DNA from: Methylocystis sp. B8
GTDB lineage: Bacteria; Pseudomonadota; Alphaproteobacteria; Rhizobiales; Beijerinckiaceae
Direction: 5' to 3'
Assembly (NCBI RefSeq): GCF_005771425.1
Contig: NZ_VBTZ01000005.1
Location: forward strand, 162,316-226,315
DNA length: 64,000 bases
The translations under genes and the position numbers were made by a program. Positions 38,038-46,197 of the stretch are shown in pieces (within the stretch, counting starts at the first letter, position 1; each line of letters opens with the position of its first letter). The notes beneath the pieces are model-generated. The model was not told the origin of the DNA, did no database searches, and worked only from the letters and a program-made list of their open reading frames with translations.

Positions 38038-39645
38038 CTACGCGCCGCCGGGAACATTGATGTTTTGCCCTTCGCGCAGCTTGTTGGGATTGAGCGAGGG
38101 ATTGACCGCGGCGATGTCGCGCCAGCGCTTTTCGTCGCCATAGAGCCGCTTGGCGATCGCGCGCAGCGTATCGCCGCGTCGCACGGTGTAAGTCTGAATG
38201 GCGGGCGGAGCTGACGGCGTTTGCGTCGTGACGGGCGAGGTCTGAATTTCCGAGGCGACGGGCTCAGTTTGCTGAGACGCTGTCGCTGGCGCCGCGTCGA
38301 CGACGACGAACTCGCCGCGCAACATGCCCATCCAGCAGCTCCAGGGAATGACGCCAGTCTTTTCGGGCGTGAATTCGATCGTCTGTCGCCCCGGCTTGAT
38401 ATCGAATTCGAGATTCAAGGATGGGACGACGATCCGGTGATTGCAGCTGGTCACTTCCGTCGCGTTGATCATCCATTTGACTGGCACGCCGCGCAGCAGC
38501 GTGAAGCGAGTGGGCTTATAGCCGAGTCCATTGGCTTCCATTTCGATTGTCTGCGTCTTTGGCGCGGCAGGCGCCTCCAGCGACGGCGGAACAAGTTCAA
38601 TGGGCGCGGGGCGCCGCCAGTTCGTTATCAGCGACGCGAGATCGGCGCCGGAACCGGTAAGGATCAAGCCACGATTGATCATCACCGCGCCGAGCGCGAC
38701 GACGATGACGCCCGACGCCGTCAACAGGCGATGGGTGACGGCGCCCGAAAGCACCGTCGTCAGCGCGCCGAAGGCGAGAATTACCGGCAAGGTTCCAAGG
38801 CCGAAGACGAAAAGCGTCTTGGCGCCTTCGACAGGGCTGCCCGTTCCCGCCGCCATCACATACATCGCCTGCAGCGGCCCGCAGGCGATCATCAGCCCGT
38901 TAAGGAGGCCAATGACGAATGGCCGATGTCGACCGCTCGCCTCCCGGTTCACCCAGTTCTGCAATGGGCCGGGCAGACCGAACCGGAAACGGCGCAGCGG
39001 CGCGAAGAGGCCGAGCATATTAAGTCCGAAGATGATGAGGAAAGCGCCAGCCGCGACCCCCGCAGCGCCACGCAGCATCGGCGTGAAAGCGACGAAGGCG
39101 CCGAGCCAGCCGAAGGCGGCGCCGATGGTCGTGTAGGACAGAGTCTTTCCCGCGCCGAAAGCGAGGTGCGAGGCGAAGGACGAACGTCCCTCCCGCGCGT
39201 CGGCCGCCGCGTAACTGACGACGAAGCCGCCGCACATTCCGACGCAATGAAAACCGGTCAGCAACCCCAAAAGAAAGAGGAGGCCGAGGCTCATATGCTG
39301 GGCGATGTCGGGCTCGCCCTCAGCGCTGATCCAGCGCGTGTCGAAAAGAATGAGCGCGGCGAGTCCAGCGAGCGCGACGACAATGATCGTCAGCCTCATA
39401 AAGGGCGAGCGCCGGCGCTTCGCCTCTTCGGTCAAAACGACGCGGTAGCCGTTCTGCTCGACTTTGTCGCGGATGGCGGCGAAATTCGTCGTATCGACGT
39501 CATAGTCGACGACGACCGTTTCCGTCGGATAGCTTGCCGAGACGCTGCGCACGCCAGCGAGCTTTCTGATCGCCGCTTCGATGACATGCTCACACCCGTG
39601 GCAATGCATGCCGCGGGCGTGAAAGGTGATCGCCGTTTCATTCAT
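38038..39645 (-). CDS. HMA / TauE-SafE-like membrane / cupredoxin / LysM fusion protein
   Basis: A 535-residue multidomain membrane protein. Residues 1-75 are an HMA copper-chaperone domain (GMHCHGCEHVIEAAIRKL). About 80-340 is a multi-helix DsbD/UreH-like (sulfite-exporter-like) transporter domain with GFHCVGMCGGFVVSY and NGLMIACGPLQAMYVM. About 365-450 is a cupredoxin-like domain with possible copper ligands in EVTSCNHRIV and IPWSCWMGM. About 484-533 is a LysM domain (YTVRRGDTLRAIAKRLYG). HMA-transporter-cupredoxin fusions are known among copper-handling proteins; a terminal LysM is unusual. It lies in the sqr-cyd strand, near a cytochrome c' gene. Copper delivery or efflux for cytochrome assembly is an inference. 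Confidence 0.82.
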   Translation of the reverse strand: MNETAITFHARGMHCHGCEHVIEAAIRKLAGVRSVSASYPTETVVVDYDVDTTNFAAIRDKVEQNGYRVVLTEEAKRRRSPFMRLTIIVVALAGLAALILFDTRWISAEGEPDIAQHMSLGLLFLLGLLTGFHCVGMCGGFVVSYAAADAREGRSSFASHLAFGAGKTLSYTTIGAAFGWLGAFVAFTPMLRGAAGVAAGAFLIIFGLNMLGLFAPLRRFRFGLPGPLQNWVNREASGRHRPFVIGLLNGLMIACGPLQAMYVMAAGTGSPVEGAKTLFVFGLGTLPVILAFGALTTVLSGAVTHRLLTASGVIVVALGAVMINRGLILTGSGADLASLITNWRRPAPIELVPPSLEAPAAPKTQTIEMEANGLGYKPTRFTLLRGVPVKWMINATEVTSCNHRIVVPSLNLEFDIKPGRQTIEFTPEKTGVIPWSCWMGMLRGEFVVVDAAPATASQQTEPVASEIQTSPVTTQTPSAPPAIQTYTVRRGDTLRAIAKRLYGDEKRWRDIAAVNPSLNPNKLREGQNINVPGGA

Positions 39646-39752
39646 CTGAGGTGTACGCTTCGCCGCTGAGCGTCTAACTGCGGTCGGCGCCGCCTGGCGT
39701 CGGCCGCATCTTACCGCGCCGTGGCCCGTGCGCGAGGGAATTGCTTGTCGGG

Positions 39753-39938
39753 TTATTTGCCGAGCGTGTCCATGCCCAGAAGCTTATAGGCGGGGCAGAA
39801 GTTGATGAAGGCCGTCGCCAACGGAATGAGTCCGACGAGTCCCCACAGCGTCTTCGGACCGATGAAAACGAGACTGAGCAACAACAGGCCTGCCACGATG
39901 CGGATGATCCGATCGGTCTTTCCGATATTGGCTTCCAT
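39753..39938 (-). CDS. DUF2892 (YgaP transmembrane domain-like) protein
   Basis: A 61-residue membrane protein of two short helices: IIRIVAGLLLLSLVFIG and LWGLVGLIPLATAFINFCPAY. The N-terminal EANIGKTDRIIRI and the CPAYKLLGM motif are characteristic of the DUF2892 family, best known from the membrane domain of YgaP rhodaneses and from BigR operons. It lies 84 bases after cydX on the same strand. A sibling is at 45214-45414. Confidence 0.85.
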   Translation of the reverse strand: MEANIGKTDRIIRIVAGLLLLSLVFIGPKTLWGLVGLIPLATAFINFCPAYKLLGMDTLGK

Positions 39939-40022
39939 GACGGTCTCCTTCCCTCCTGCGGCGAGCGTTGCGAGCCTATCGCTTTGCGCGAAGTTGCTCA
40001 GCGACTAACTCACACGGGCCGT

Positions 40023-40124
40023 CTATTTTTGCCTGTCGTCGTCGTCGAGCTCGAGCCACATGGCGTTGAGGATGGCGAAGGCGCAGGCGAGCCCAAGCCC
40101 CAATATCCAGGAAAAATACCACAT
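40023..40124 (-). CDS. cydX: Cytochrome bd oxidase small subunit CydX
   Basis: A 33-codon gene, 18 bases downstream of cydB. The product MWYFSWILGLGLACAFAILN... ends with Asp-rich residues and has the diagnostic N-terminal MWYFSWILG of CydX (single transmembrane helix). CydX stabilises haem in the bd oxidase. It is too short for most gene finders; identity rests on the sequence motif and its position after cydAB. Confidence 0.93.
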   Translation of the reverse strand: MWYFSWILGLGLACAFAILNAMWLELDDDDRQK

Positions 40125-40142
40125 GCTTCGCCTTTCTCCCGC

Positions 40143-41282
40143 TCAATAATAATAGTCGTCGCCGCGACGGATCGCCGCCTCGCTCACGGCGCCGCGCAGC
40201 ACGTAGTAAACCCAACTCGTGTAGGCGAGGACGATCGGCAGAAAGACGATCACCGCCAGGAGCATAAGAGAGAGCGTCGCTTTGCTGGACGAAGCGTCCC
40301 AAACCGTTAGGCCCTGGCTCGGGTGAGACGACGACGGCAGCAGGAAGGGAAACATGCTGAAGCCCGCCATGGCGCCGACGCCCGCGACGGAAAGGCTGCT
40401 GGCGAGAAGCGCAAACTTTTTCGCCGAGAACGCAAAGCCGAGCGCCGCAAGGAACGCTCCGAGGTAGGCGGCGACGGGAGCCGTGATCATCCAGGGATAG
40501 ACGCGATAATTATCGAGCCAGGCTCCGGCCTCTCGCGTCACGGACTTCGTCAGCGGGTTGGACGGCCCAGCATGGTCGATGACGCCGACGATGCGATATC
40601 CTTCGACGCCGAGCATGGTCCACGCTCCCGCCGCGGAGATAAGCAGGATAAGCAAGATCGCCGCGAGCGCGCCATATCGCCGGGAGCGGACGGCGACCTC
40701 TCCCTCGCTCTTCACGCTCAGCCACGCTGCGCCTTGCATCGCGAGCATCACGACGCTCACGAGCCCGCAGAGCAGAGCGAAGGGATTGAGCAGGCCGAGG
40801 AGCCCGCCGTCATAGGTCGCGCGCAGCGCCTGGTCGAAATGAAAGGGAACGCCCTGCAGAAGATTGCCGAAGGCGACGCCAAAGATCAGCGCGGGCACAA
40901 GGCCTGAAATGAAGAAGAACCAGTCCCAGGTCTCGCGCCACCCGCTTTCCGGCCTCTTGTCGCGAAAGGTGATCGCCACCGGCCGCAGAATAAGGCCGAT
41001 CAGCACCAGCAGCATCGCAAGGTAGAAGCCGGAAAAGGACACGGCATAGAGCGGCGGCCAGGCGGCAAAAGCGGCGCCACCCCCGAGGATGAACCAGACC
41101 TGATTGCCCTCCCAGACGGGACCGATCGTGTTCAACGTCACGCGCCGCTGCAAGTCGTTTCGCGCGACGAAGGGATGCAGCATGGCGACGCCGATGTCGA
41201 AGCCGTCGAAAATGGCGAAACCCACAAGCAGCACGCCAAGCAGCGCCCACCAGATGAGGCGAAGCGTCATATAGTCGAACAT
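40143..41282 (-). CDS. cydB: Cytochrome bd ubiquinol oxidase subunit II
   Basis: A 379-residue inner-membrane subunit of the bd quinol oxidase, with about eight or nine helices. It begins MFDYMTLRLIWWALLGVLLVGFAIFDGFDIGVAML and contains GPVWEGNQVWFILGGGAAFAAWP and RDKRPESGWR, all strongly CydB. The start is 14 bases after cydA. The ORF extends upstream to 41549 in frame, but that part is only noise over cydA. Confidence 0.96.
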   Translation of the reverse strand: MFDYMTLRLIWWALLGVLLVGFAIFDGFDIGVAMLHPFVARNDLQRRVTLNTIGPVWEGNQVWFILGGGAAFAAWPPLYAVSFSGFYLAMLLVLIGLILRPVAITFRDKRPESGWRETWDWFFFISGLVPALIFGVAFGNLLQGVPFHFDQALRATYDGGLLGLLNPFALLCGLVSVVMLAMQGAAWLSVKSEGEVAVRSRRYGALAAILLILLISAAGAWTMLGVEGYRIVGVIDHAGPSNPLTKSVTREAGAWLDNYRVYPWMITAPVAAYLGAFLAALGFAFSAKKFALLASSLSVAGVGAMAGFSMFPFLLPSSSHPSQGLTVWDASSSKATLSLMLLAVIVFLPIVLAYTSWVYYVLRGAVSEAAIRRGDDYYY

Positions 41283-41296
41283 CGCTTTCGCCTTTC

Positions 41297-42868
41297 CTAT
41301 CTCGTTTGCGCGGGAGCCGATGCGGGAAGCACGGGCGCGCCCGAAGGTTGAGGCTCTTCCGAGCGCGGGCCGATACAGACATATTTGACGATGAGCGCAA
41401 TATCGATGATGGCCAGCGCGCTGTAGAACAGCACGAAGGCAGCGAGACTCGCCGCGACATTCGATGCGGGGATGTTGGAGACGCCAAGGAAAGTCGGCAT
41501 CGTCGCGTCGATAATCCACGGCTGCCGGCCATATTCGGCGACGATCCAACCGAGTTCGGCGGCGACCCAGGGCAGCGGCAAGCTATACATCGTCATGCGC
41601 AAGAACCAGGGCTTTCCGCAGCGTCGCCGGCTCGAGAGATAGAAGGCGACAGCGAAAAGCGCGATGAAGTAAAAGCCGAGCGCCACCATGACGCGGAACG
41701 ACCAGAACAGCACTGGCACGTCGGGAATCGTCGACAGCGCCGCTTCGTGAATCTGGGCGTCGGTTGCATTTTCGATGTCCGGCCGAATGCGCTTGACGAG
41801 CAGCGAATAGCCAACGTCGCGCATTGAGGATTCGAGTTCGGTAGGAACCGCGGCGTTCGGATGGCCGCCCTCTTTCGCGAGCCACTGATAGCCCGCCATG
41901 CCGTTGTGGATGCGCGCTTCCGCGCGCGCAACCAGCGGCTTCACGCCCTCGACGGGCTTATCCAGCGAACGCGTCGCGATCAGTCCCAGGACCCAGGGTA
42001 TTCTGATCTCGTCTTTCGTCGTTTCGTTCTTGAGGTCGGGAAAGCCGAAGAGCGTGAAGGACGCCGGCGGCGGCTCCGTCTCCCACATCGCCTCGATCGC
42101 GGCGATCTTCATCTTCTGGTTCTCGCCCGCGGTATAGCCGCTCTCGTCGCCGAGCACGACGACTGAAAGCGCGGACGCAAGCCCGAAACTCGCGGCGACC
42201 GTCAGCGACCGGCGAGCGATCTCGATATGGCGACGCCTCAAGACGTAATAGGCGCCGATCGACATCACGAACATCGCGCCCGTGACATAGCCGGCGCTGA
42301 CCGTATGCACGAATTTCGACTGCGCGACGGGATTGAACAACACCTCCATGAAGGAGGTGAGCTCCATGCGCATCGTCTGCGGATTGAAGGCGGCTCCGAC
42401 CGGGTTCTGCATCCAGGCGTTGGCGACGAGAATCCATAGCGCCGAGAAATTCGCGCCGAGCGCGACAAGCCAAGTGACGATGAGATGCTGCACCTTGCTT
42501 AAGCGCTTCCAGCCGAAGAAGAACAATCCGACGAAGGTCGCCTCGAGGAAGAAGGCCATTAAACCTTCGATCGCGAGCGGCGCGCCGAAAATGTCGCCGA
42601 CATAATGCGAGTAATAGGCCCAATTGGTGCCGAACTGGAATTCCATGGTGACGCCTGTTGCGACGCCCATGGCGAAGTTGATGCCAAACAGCGTGCCCCA
42701 GAATTGCGTCGCGTCACGCCAGACGGTTCGTCCCGTCATCACATAGACGCTTTCCATGATGGCGAGCAGCAGCGCAAGTCCGAGCGTCAGCGGCACGAAC
42801 AGGAAGTGATACATCGCCGTCAGCGCGAATTGGAGGCGCGAGAGAGTGACGACGTCGAGTTCGAACAT
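41297..42868 (-). CDS. cydA: Cytochrome bd ubiquinol oxidase subunit I
   Basis: A 523-residue haem-carrying subunit that oxidises ubiquinol and reduces oxygen. It begins LSRLQFALTAMYHFLFVPLTLGL (haem ligand His near 21), followed by GINFAMGVATGVTMEFQFGTNWAYYSHYVGD and LEATFVGLFFFGW. The quinol (Q) loop region carries KMKIAAIEAMWETE and GYSLLVKR. EYGRQPW is the highly conserved C-terminal motif. It is flanked by cydP upstream and cydB downstream on the same strand. Confidence 0.97.
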   Translation of the reverse strand: MFELDVVTLSRLQFALTAMYHFLFVPLTLGLALLLAIMESVYVMTGRTVWRDATQFWGTLFGINFAMGVATGVTMEFQFGTNWAYYSHYVGDIFGAPLAIEGLMAFFLEATFVGLFFFGWKRLSKVQHLIVTWLVALGANFSALWILVANAWMQNPVGAAFNPQTMRMELTSFMEVLFNPVAQSKFVHTVSAGYVTGAMFVMSIGAYYVLRRRHIEIARRSLTVAASFGLASALSVVVLGDESGYTAGENQKMKIAAIEAMWETEPPPASFTLFGFPDLKNETTKDEIRIPWVLGLIATRSLDKPVEGVKPLVARAEARIHNGMAGYQWLAKEGGHPNAAVPTELESSMRDVGYSLLVKRIRPDIENATDAQIHEAALSTIPDVPVLFWSFRVMVALGFYFIALFAVAFYLSSRRRCGKPWFLRMTMYSLPLPWVAAELGWIVAEYGRQPWIIDATMPTFLGVSNIPASNVAASLAAFVLFYSALAIIDIALIVKYVCIGPRSEEPQPSGAPVLPASAPAQTR

Positions 42869-42886
42869 TTTGAGCTCCGAAGGATG

Positions 42887-43045
42887 TCAGCGCGGCGCGG
42901 CGGCGGAGAGCGTCTCCGCCATCTCAGCCGGCGTCACCTTGATTCGATGCGCGGGACCGAAAAACATGAGGTAGAGCGCGACGAGCGCCATCAGCTTGAA
43001 AGCGAGCGCGATGGCGATCTCGCGTCCTAAGGGCCTTGTCCGCAT
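42887..43045 (-). CDS. cydP: Cytochrome bd oxidase putative small subunit CydP
   Basis: A 52-residue protein (MRTRPLGREIAIALAFKLMA at the start) with one transmembrane helix (IAIALAFKLMALVALYLMFF) and a conserved FFGPAHRIKV end. It matches the CydP-like small proteins found ahead of cydAB. It lies 18 bases before cydA and 37 after sqr on the same strand. It is too short for a default gene finder. Confidence 0.78.
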   Translation of the reverse strand: MRTRPLGREIAIALAFKLMALVALYLMFFGPAHRIKVTPAEMAETLSAAAPR

Positions 43046-43082
43046 CGACTTATCCCTAGCATTGCATGGCCCGGGCGCCCGG

Positions 43083-44366
43083 TTATGACAGAGCGCGACG
43101 CAGTCGTTCGATGCCGAGCAGCTTCATGATGTAACGCTCGTACACAGGCTCGCTTTGTCCCTTGCGAACCTTGCGAAGGAAGTATTTTTCGTAAGCGACC
43201 TTCGCAAGATGCACCCAGCGCCCTTCGCTCGACCAGTTGACGTTACGCGGCGGAATCTGCGGCTTCGCGACAAAGGCGACGCCCTTGTCGCCGAAATCCG
43301 CCAAGCAAACTGCATTCCACGTGCCTTCTTCCTTCGCTTCGCGCCCGGCGATGAGCGCGGCGATGTTATGCGCCGTCGCCGTCACCATCGACTCGATCAT
43401 GTAGCCAGTCTTCGGCGTGCCGGTCGGGACCGGCGTCGCCTCGACAGGCGGTATGGCGACGCAGACCCCGACGCCGAAGACATTCGGATATTTCGGATTG
43501 CGCTGATTCTTGTCGATGATGACGAAGCCGCGCGGATTGACCAGCCCCTCGACTCCCATCAGCGCGTCAACGCCCTTGAAGGCCGGCATCACCATGGCGA
43601 ATTTGAACGGCACTTCGTGCTCTTTCTTGACCTGTCCCTGGTCGTCGAGTTCGGCGCATTTGAGTAGGCCGGGTTCGATCGCGGTCGTCTTCGCGTTGAC
43701 GATCCATTTGATGTCGCGATCGCGGAAGGCCGACTCGAGCATGCCCTTGGTATCGCCGACGCCGCCCAAACCCAGATGACCGATATAGGGCTCCGACGTG
43801 ACATAGGTCATCGGCACCTTGTGCCTTATGCCGCGCCGACGAAGATCGGTGGAAAGAATCATGGCGAATTCATAGGCCGGGCCGAAGCAGGAGACGCCGG
43901 GGGCCGCGCCGACGATGATCGGGCCGGGATCCTTGCAGAACTCCTCATAGGCTTTCGACGCGAGCTCGGCATGCTGCAGCGTGCAAATCGAATGCGTATG
44001 TCCGGCATGCGGTCCGAGCCCAGGCAGTTCCTCGAAAGCGAGCTTCGGTCCCGTCGCAATGACGAGATAGTCGTAAGCGACGCTCTCGCCATTTTCCAGT
44101 TCGAGGCGATTCTCGGCGGGCAGAACGCGCTTCGCGCCGACGGGAATGAAGCCGATGTTCTTTCGCTTGAACACCGGCGCGAGCGGCACCTTGAGCTCCT
44201 CAGGCTTGCGCCATTGCACGGCGAGCCATGGATTGGATGGCGTGAACTGGAAATTCTCAAGATCCGAAACGACCGTGACCTGGTGTTGCTTTGAAAGTCC
44301 CTCGCGAACTTCGATCGCGGCGGCGACGCCGCCGATCCCCGCGCCCATGATAACGATATGAGCCAT
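43083..44366 (-). CDS. sqr: Sulfide:quinone oxidoreductase
   Basis: A 427-residue flavoprotein that oxidises sulfide to polysulfide or persulfide and reduces ubiquinone at the membrane. It has the N-terminal FAD motif IVIMGAGIGGVAAAIEVRE, TPSNPWLAVQWRKPEEL, GPHAGHTHSICT, and redox cysteines in GVSCFGPAYE (near 159) and GVGVCVAIPP (near 301), which match the catalytic pair of SQR. The C-terminus (PVYERYIMKLLG) is amphipathic and may anchor the protein. The next genes are cydP-cydA-cydB-cydX, 37 bases on. GGAGGGACG precedes the start. Confidence 0.91.
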   Translation of the reverse strand: MAHIVIMGAGIGGVAAAIEVREGLSKQHQVTVVSDLENFQFTPSNPWLAVQWRKPEELKVPLAPVFKRKNIGFIPVGAKRVLPAENRLELENGESVAYDYLVIATGPKLAFEELPGLGPHAGHTHSICTLQHAELASKAYEEFCKDPGPIIVGAAPGVSCFGPAYEFAMILSTDLRRRGIRHKVPMTYVTSEPYIGHLGLGGVGDTKGMLESAFRDRDIKWIVNAKTTAIEPGLLKCAELDDQGQVKKEHEVPFKFAMVMPAFKGVDALMGVEGLVNPRGFVIIDKNQRNPKYPNVFGVGVCVAIPPVEATPVPTGTPKTGYMIESMVTATAHNIAALIAGREAKEEGTWNAVCLADFGDKGVAFVAKPQIPPRNVNWSSEGRWVHLAKVAYEKYFLRKVRKGQSEPVYERYIMKLLGIERLRRALS

Positions 44367-44463
44367 TTACGTCCCTCCACGCGCGTTGCGCGCACAAAGT
44401 TTTCGCGCTGACGGTTACGCCGTTGTCGATGACATGCGTGATCGCGGCGCGCATGTCCGCGAC

Positions 44464-45132
44464 TTAGTCACGCTGCGCGTCGCAGAGCGAGCGCAATGCC
44501 GCCAGATTGACGATCTCGGCGCCGCCGCGCGACAATTTTACCCAGCCCGAACGCTCAAAGGCCTTCAGCGTGCGGCCGACGACTTCGCGCGCCGTACCGA
44601 GATCAGCGGCGAGCGCCTGCTGCGTCGCGACGATCTTGTCGCCGGCGTCGCGAAGGGCGAGAAGACGTTCGGCGAGCCGCACATTGATGCGCGTGCAAAC
44701 GATCTCCTCGATACGGGACATCAGATTAGCGAGACGCTTGCTGTAACCCTCGAACACCAGCGCTCGAAAGCTTTGGGAAGCGTTCATCAGCGCATTGAAT
44801 CGATCGGTGGGGACGACATAGGCGATTACGTTCGTCTCGGCGACGCCTTCGGCGGCGTAAGCGTCGTCTGAAAGTAGCGACGCCGTGGTCAGAATGCAGG
44901 TTTCATTCGCGCCGACCCGATAGAGCACGATCTCGCGCCCCGATTCGGTCACCCGCTGCACGCGTACTGAGCCGGAGACGATCAGCGGAAATTGCACGCA
45001 TGGATCGCCGGGTCGAAACAGAACGGCGCCGCGCGGTATTTGCTTACGCACCGCGGACTCGCGCAGGAGCGTCTTCGTCGCGGCGTCGAGGCTGCGCAAG
45101 GAAGGCGTTTCTTCGATCCAATCCGACAGCAC
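44464..45132 (-). CDS. Crp/Fnr-family transcriptional regulator
   Basis: A 222-residue regulator. It has an N-terminal cyclic-nucleotide-binding-like beta roll (GAVLFRPGDPCVQFPLIVSGSVRVQ) and a C-terminal helix-turn-helix (TQQALAADLGTAREVVGRTLKAF). The FNR iron-sulfur cysteine pattern at the N-terminus is absent; several cysteines (DPC, ETC, VC) are scattered, so redox or thiol sensing is possible. It begins with GTG. It lies between the sqrR-DUF2892 pair and sqr, so it likely regulates the sqr-cyd operon. Confidence 0.86.
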   Translation of the reverse strand: MLSDWIEETPSLRSLDAATKTLLRESAVRKQIPRGAVLFRPGDPCVQFPLIVSGSVRVQRVTESGREIVLYRVGANETCILTTASLLSDDAYAAEGVAETNVIAYVVPTDRFNALMNASQSFRALVFEGYSKRLANLMSRIEEIVCTRINVRLAERLLALRDAGDKIVATQQALAADLGTAREVVGRTLKAFERSGWVKLSRGGAEIVNLAALRSLCDAQRD

Positions 45133-45213
45133 CGTCTGCCCTTCGTCGCTAGCGAACCAAGGTTGCCATTACAAATGCGCCGGCTGTTCGGCGCGCAGCA
45201 ATATCTATGAAAT

Positions 45214-45414
45214 TTAAAAAGCGGCGCCCGGTTTGGCGCCGAGCCGCTTCAGCGCGCGCGCCAGCGGGCAAAAGCCCGTAAAGGCCGCCTGCAGCAGATT
45301 GACGCCAACGAAAGCGGCGAGCAAGAGCCACCACGGACTTGCCAACTGTGACAACAGCAAACTCAATAGGACCATGGAGCCGGCGAAGGCCATGACGATT
45401 CGATCAATGCTCAT
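45214..45414 (-). CDS. DUF2892 (YgaP transmembrane domain-like) protein
   Basis: A 66-residue membrane protein with two helices ([17 protein letters not shown] and [24 protein letters not shown]) and the [11 protein letters not shown] motif of the family. It is 9 bases downstream of sqrR on the same strand, as in BigR operons where a DUF2892 protein accompanies the regulator. Its role is unknown. Confidence 0.87.
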   Translation of the reverse strand: MSIDRIVMAFAGSMVLLSLLLSQLASPWWLLLAAFVGVNLLQAAFTGFCPLARALKRLGAKPGAAF

Positions 45415-45423
45415 GGCGAATTC

Positions 45424-45783
45424 TCATGGCGTGAGCTCCCTCGATTTGGCGCGCGCCCGCGGTTTAACTGGCCTGCCGCACTGCTCGGCGCAAAACATCT
45501 CATAGAGCAGACCGATAATCCGCGAGACGTTTCCATCGGCCAAGGAATAATAGATCGTCTGCGATTCGCGGCGAGTCTTGACGAGCTTGTCTTCGCGCAG
45601 GCGGGCGAGATGCTGGGATAATGACGACTGACTGAGGCCGATCGCCTCCTGAAGCTTCGTCACCGACAGCTCGCCCCCGTGCAATTGGCATAGCACCATC
45701 AATCGATGCCGGTTGGCGAGCGCCTTGAGAAAGCTCTCGGCCTCCGCGGCTTTCGGCGCGAGCTGGAGCAGATTTACATTCAT
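45424..45783 (-). CDS. sqrR: SqrR/BigR-type persulfide-sensing ArsR regulator
   Basis: A 119-residue ArsR-family repressor. The winged helix contains LKALANRHRLMVLCQLHGGELSVTKLQEAIG and SQSSLSQHLARLREDKLV. Cys32 and Cys98 are separated by 66 residues, the same spacing as the sensor pair Cys41/Cys107 of SqrR and Cys42/Cys108 of BigR, whose tetrasulfide link releases DNA; an extra Cys lies at 102. No ArsR metal-binding ELCV motif is present. The start MNVNLLQLAP is chosen; upstream in-frame codons extend to 45876 without a family match. A half-site GCTAAAT is present just upstream, and the 16-bp palindrome at 45882 is 99 bases upstream. Confidence 0.9.
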   Translation of the reverse strand: MNVNLLQLAPKAAEAESFLKALANRHRLMVLCQLHGGELSVTKLQEAIGLSQSSLSQHLARLREDKLVKTRRESQTIYYSLADGNVSRIIGLLYEMFCAEQCGRPVKPRARAKSRELTP

Positions 45784-45881
45784 GATCGCTAAATTAAGAA
45801 TATTGAATATAATTGTCAAGCCCGGCGATCCGCGGCGGGAGAGCGAAATGCCACATTCTGGCCTACGGCCTCGCATACTAT

Positions 45882-45897
45882 ATTAGCTATAGCTAAT
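45882..45897. promoter_or_regulatory. SqrR/BigR operator candidate, perfect 16-bp palindrome
   Basis: ATTAGCTATAGCTAAT is a perfect palindrome between the divergent sqrR and HiPIP genes. It overlaps TATATT (45879-45884), a possible -10 element, so binding would block transcription of the HiPIP gene and perhaps sqrR. Matching sites are at 35644 and 46198. Confidence 0.75.
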
Positions 45898-45927
45898 TTA
45901 AAGAAGCGCCTCACGACAGGGAATTTC

Positions 45928-46179
45928 ATGGGAGAGGGAATGGCTGATTTTCGCGCTCTCACGCGGCGCTCATTGATCTCGATATTGGGAGCGGTCGTCG
46001 CGGGCCTTAACGCGACGACCGCCGCGCAAGCGAAGTCGAGCAAAGCGGCCGCCAATTATCGCGGCGCGCCGAACGGCGGACAAAGCTGCGCCAATTGCTC
46101 CTATTTCTACCCGCCGTCGGGCTGCGGCGTGGTGAGCGGTCCGGTCAGCGCGCGCGGCTGGTGCAAGCTTTGGGGCTGA
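45928..46179 (+). CDS. HiPIP-like high-potential iron-sulfur protein, Tat-exported
   Basis: An 83-residue protein. The leader (LTRRSLISILGAVVAG) resembles a Tat signal, followed by a small cysteine domain: CANC (54 and 57), Cys66 and Cys79 in GGQSCANCSYF, SGCGVVSG and RGWCKLWG. Four cysteines with this spacing and Trp near the end match high-potential [4Fe-4S] proteins, which carry electrons in the periplasm. It starts 31 bases past the perfect palindrome at 45882 and would be controlled by SqrR. An alternative ATG lies at 45940. Confidence 0.78.
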   Translation: MGEGMADFRALTRRSLISILGAVVAGLNATTAAQAKSSKAAANYRGAPNGGQSCANCSYFYPPSGCGVVSGPVSARGWCKLWG

Positions 46180-46197
46180 CGATCTCACAGGCATTAA

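Noticed and set aside
38221..39669. 482-codon plus-strand frame opposite the HMA/LysM fusion gene
   Set aside because: It is charge-rich low-complexity sequence, antisense to a protein with four recognisable domains.
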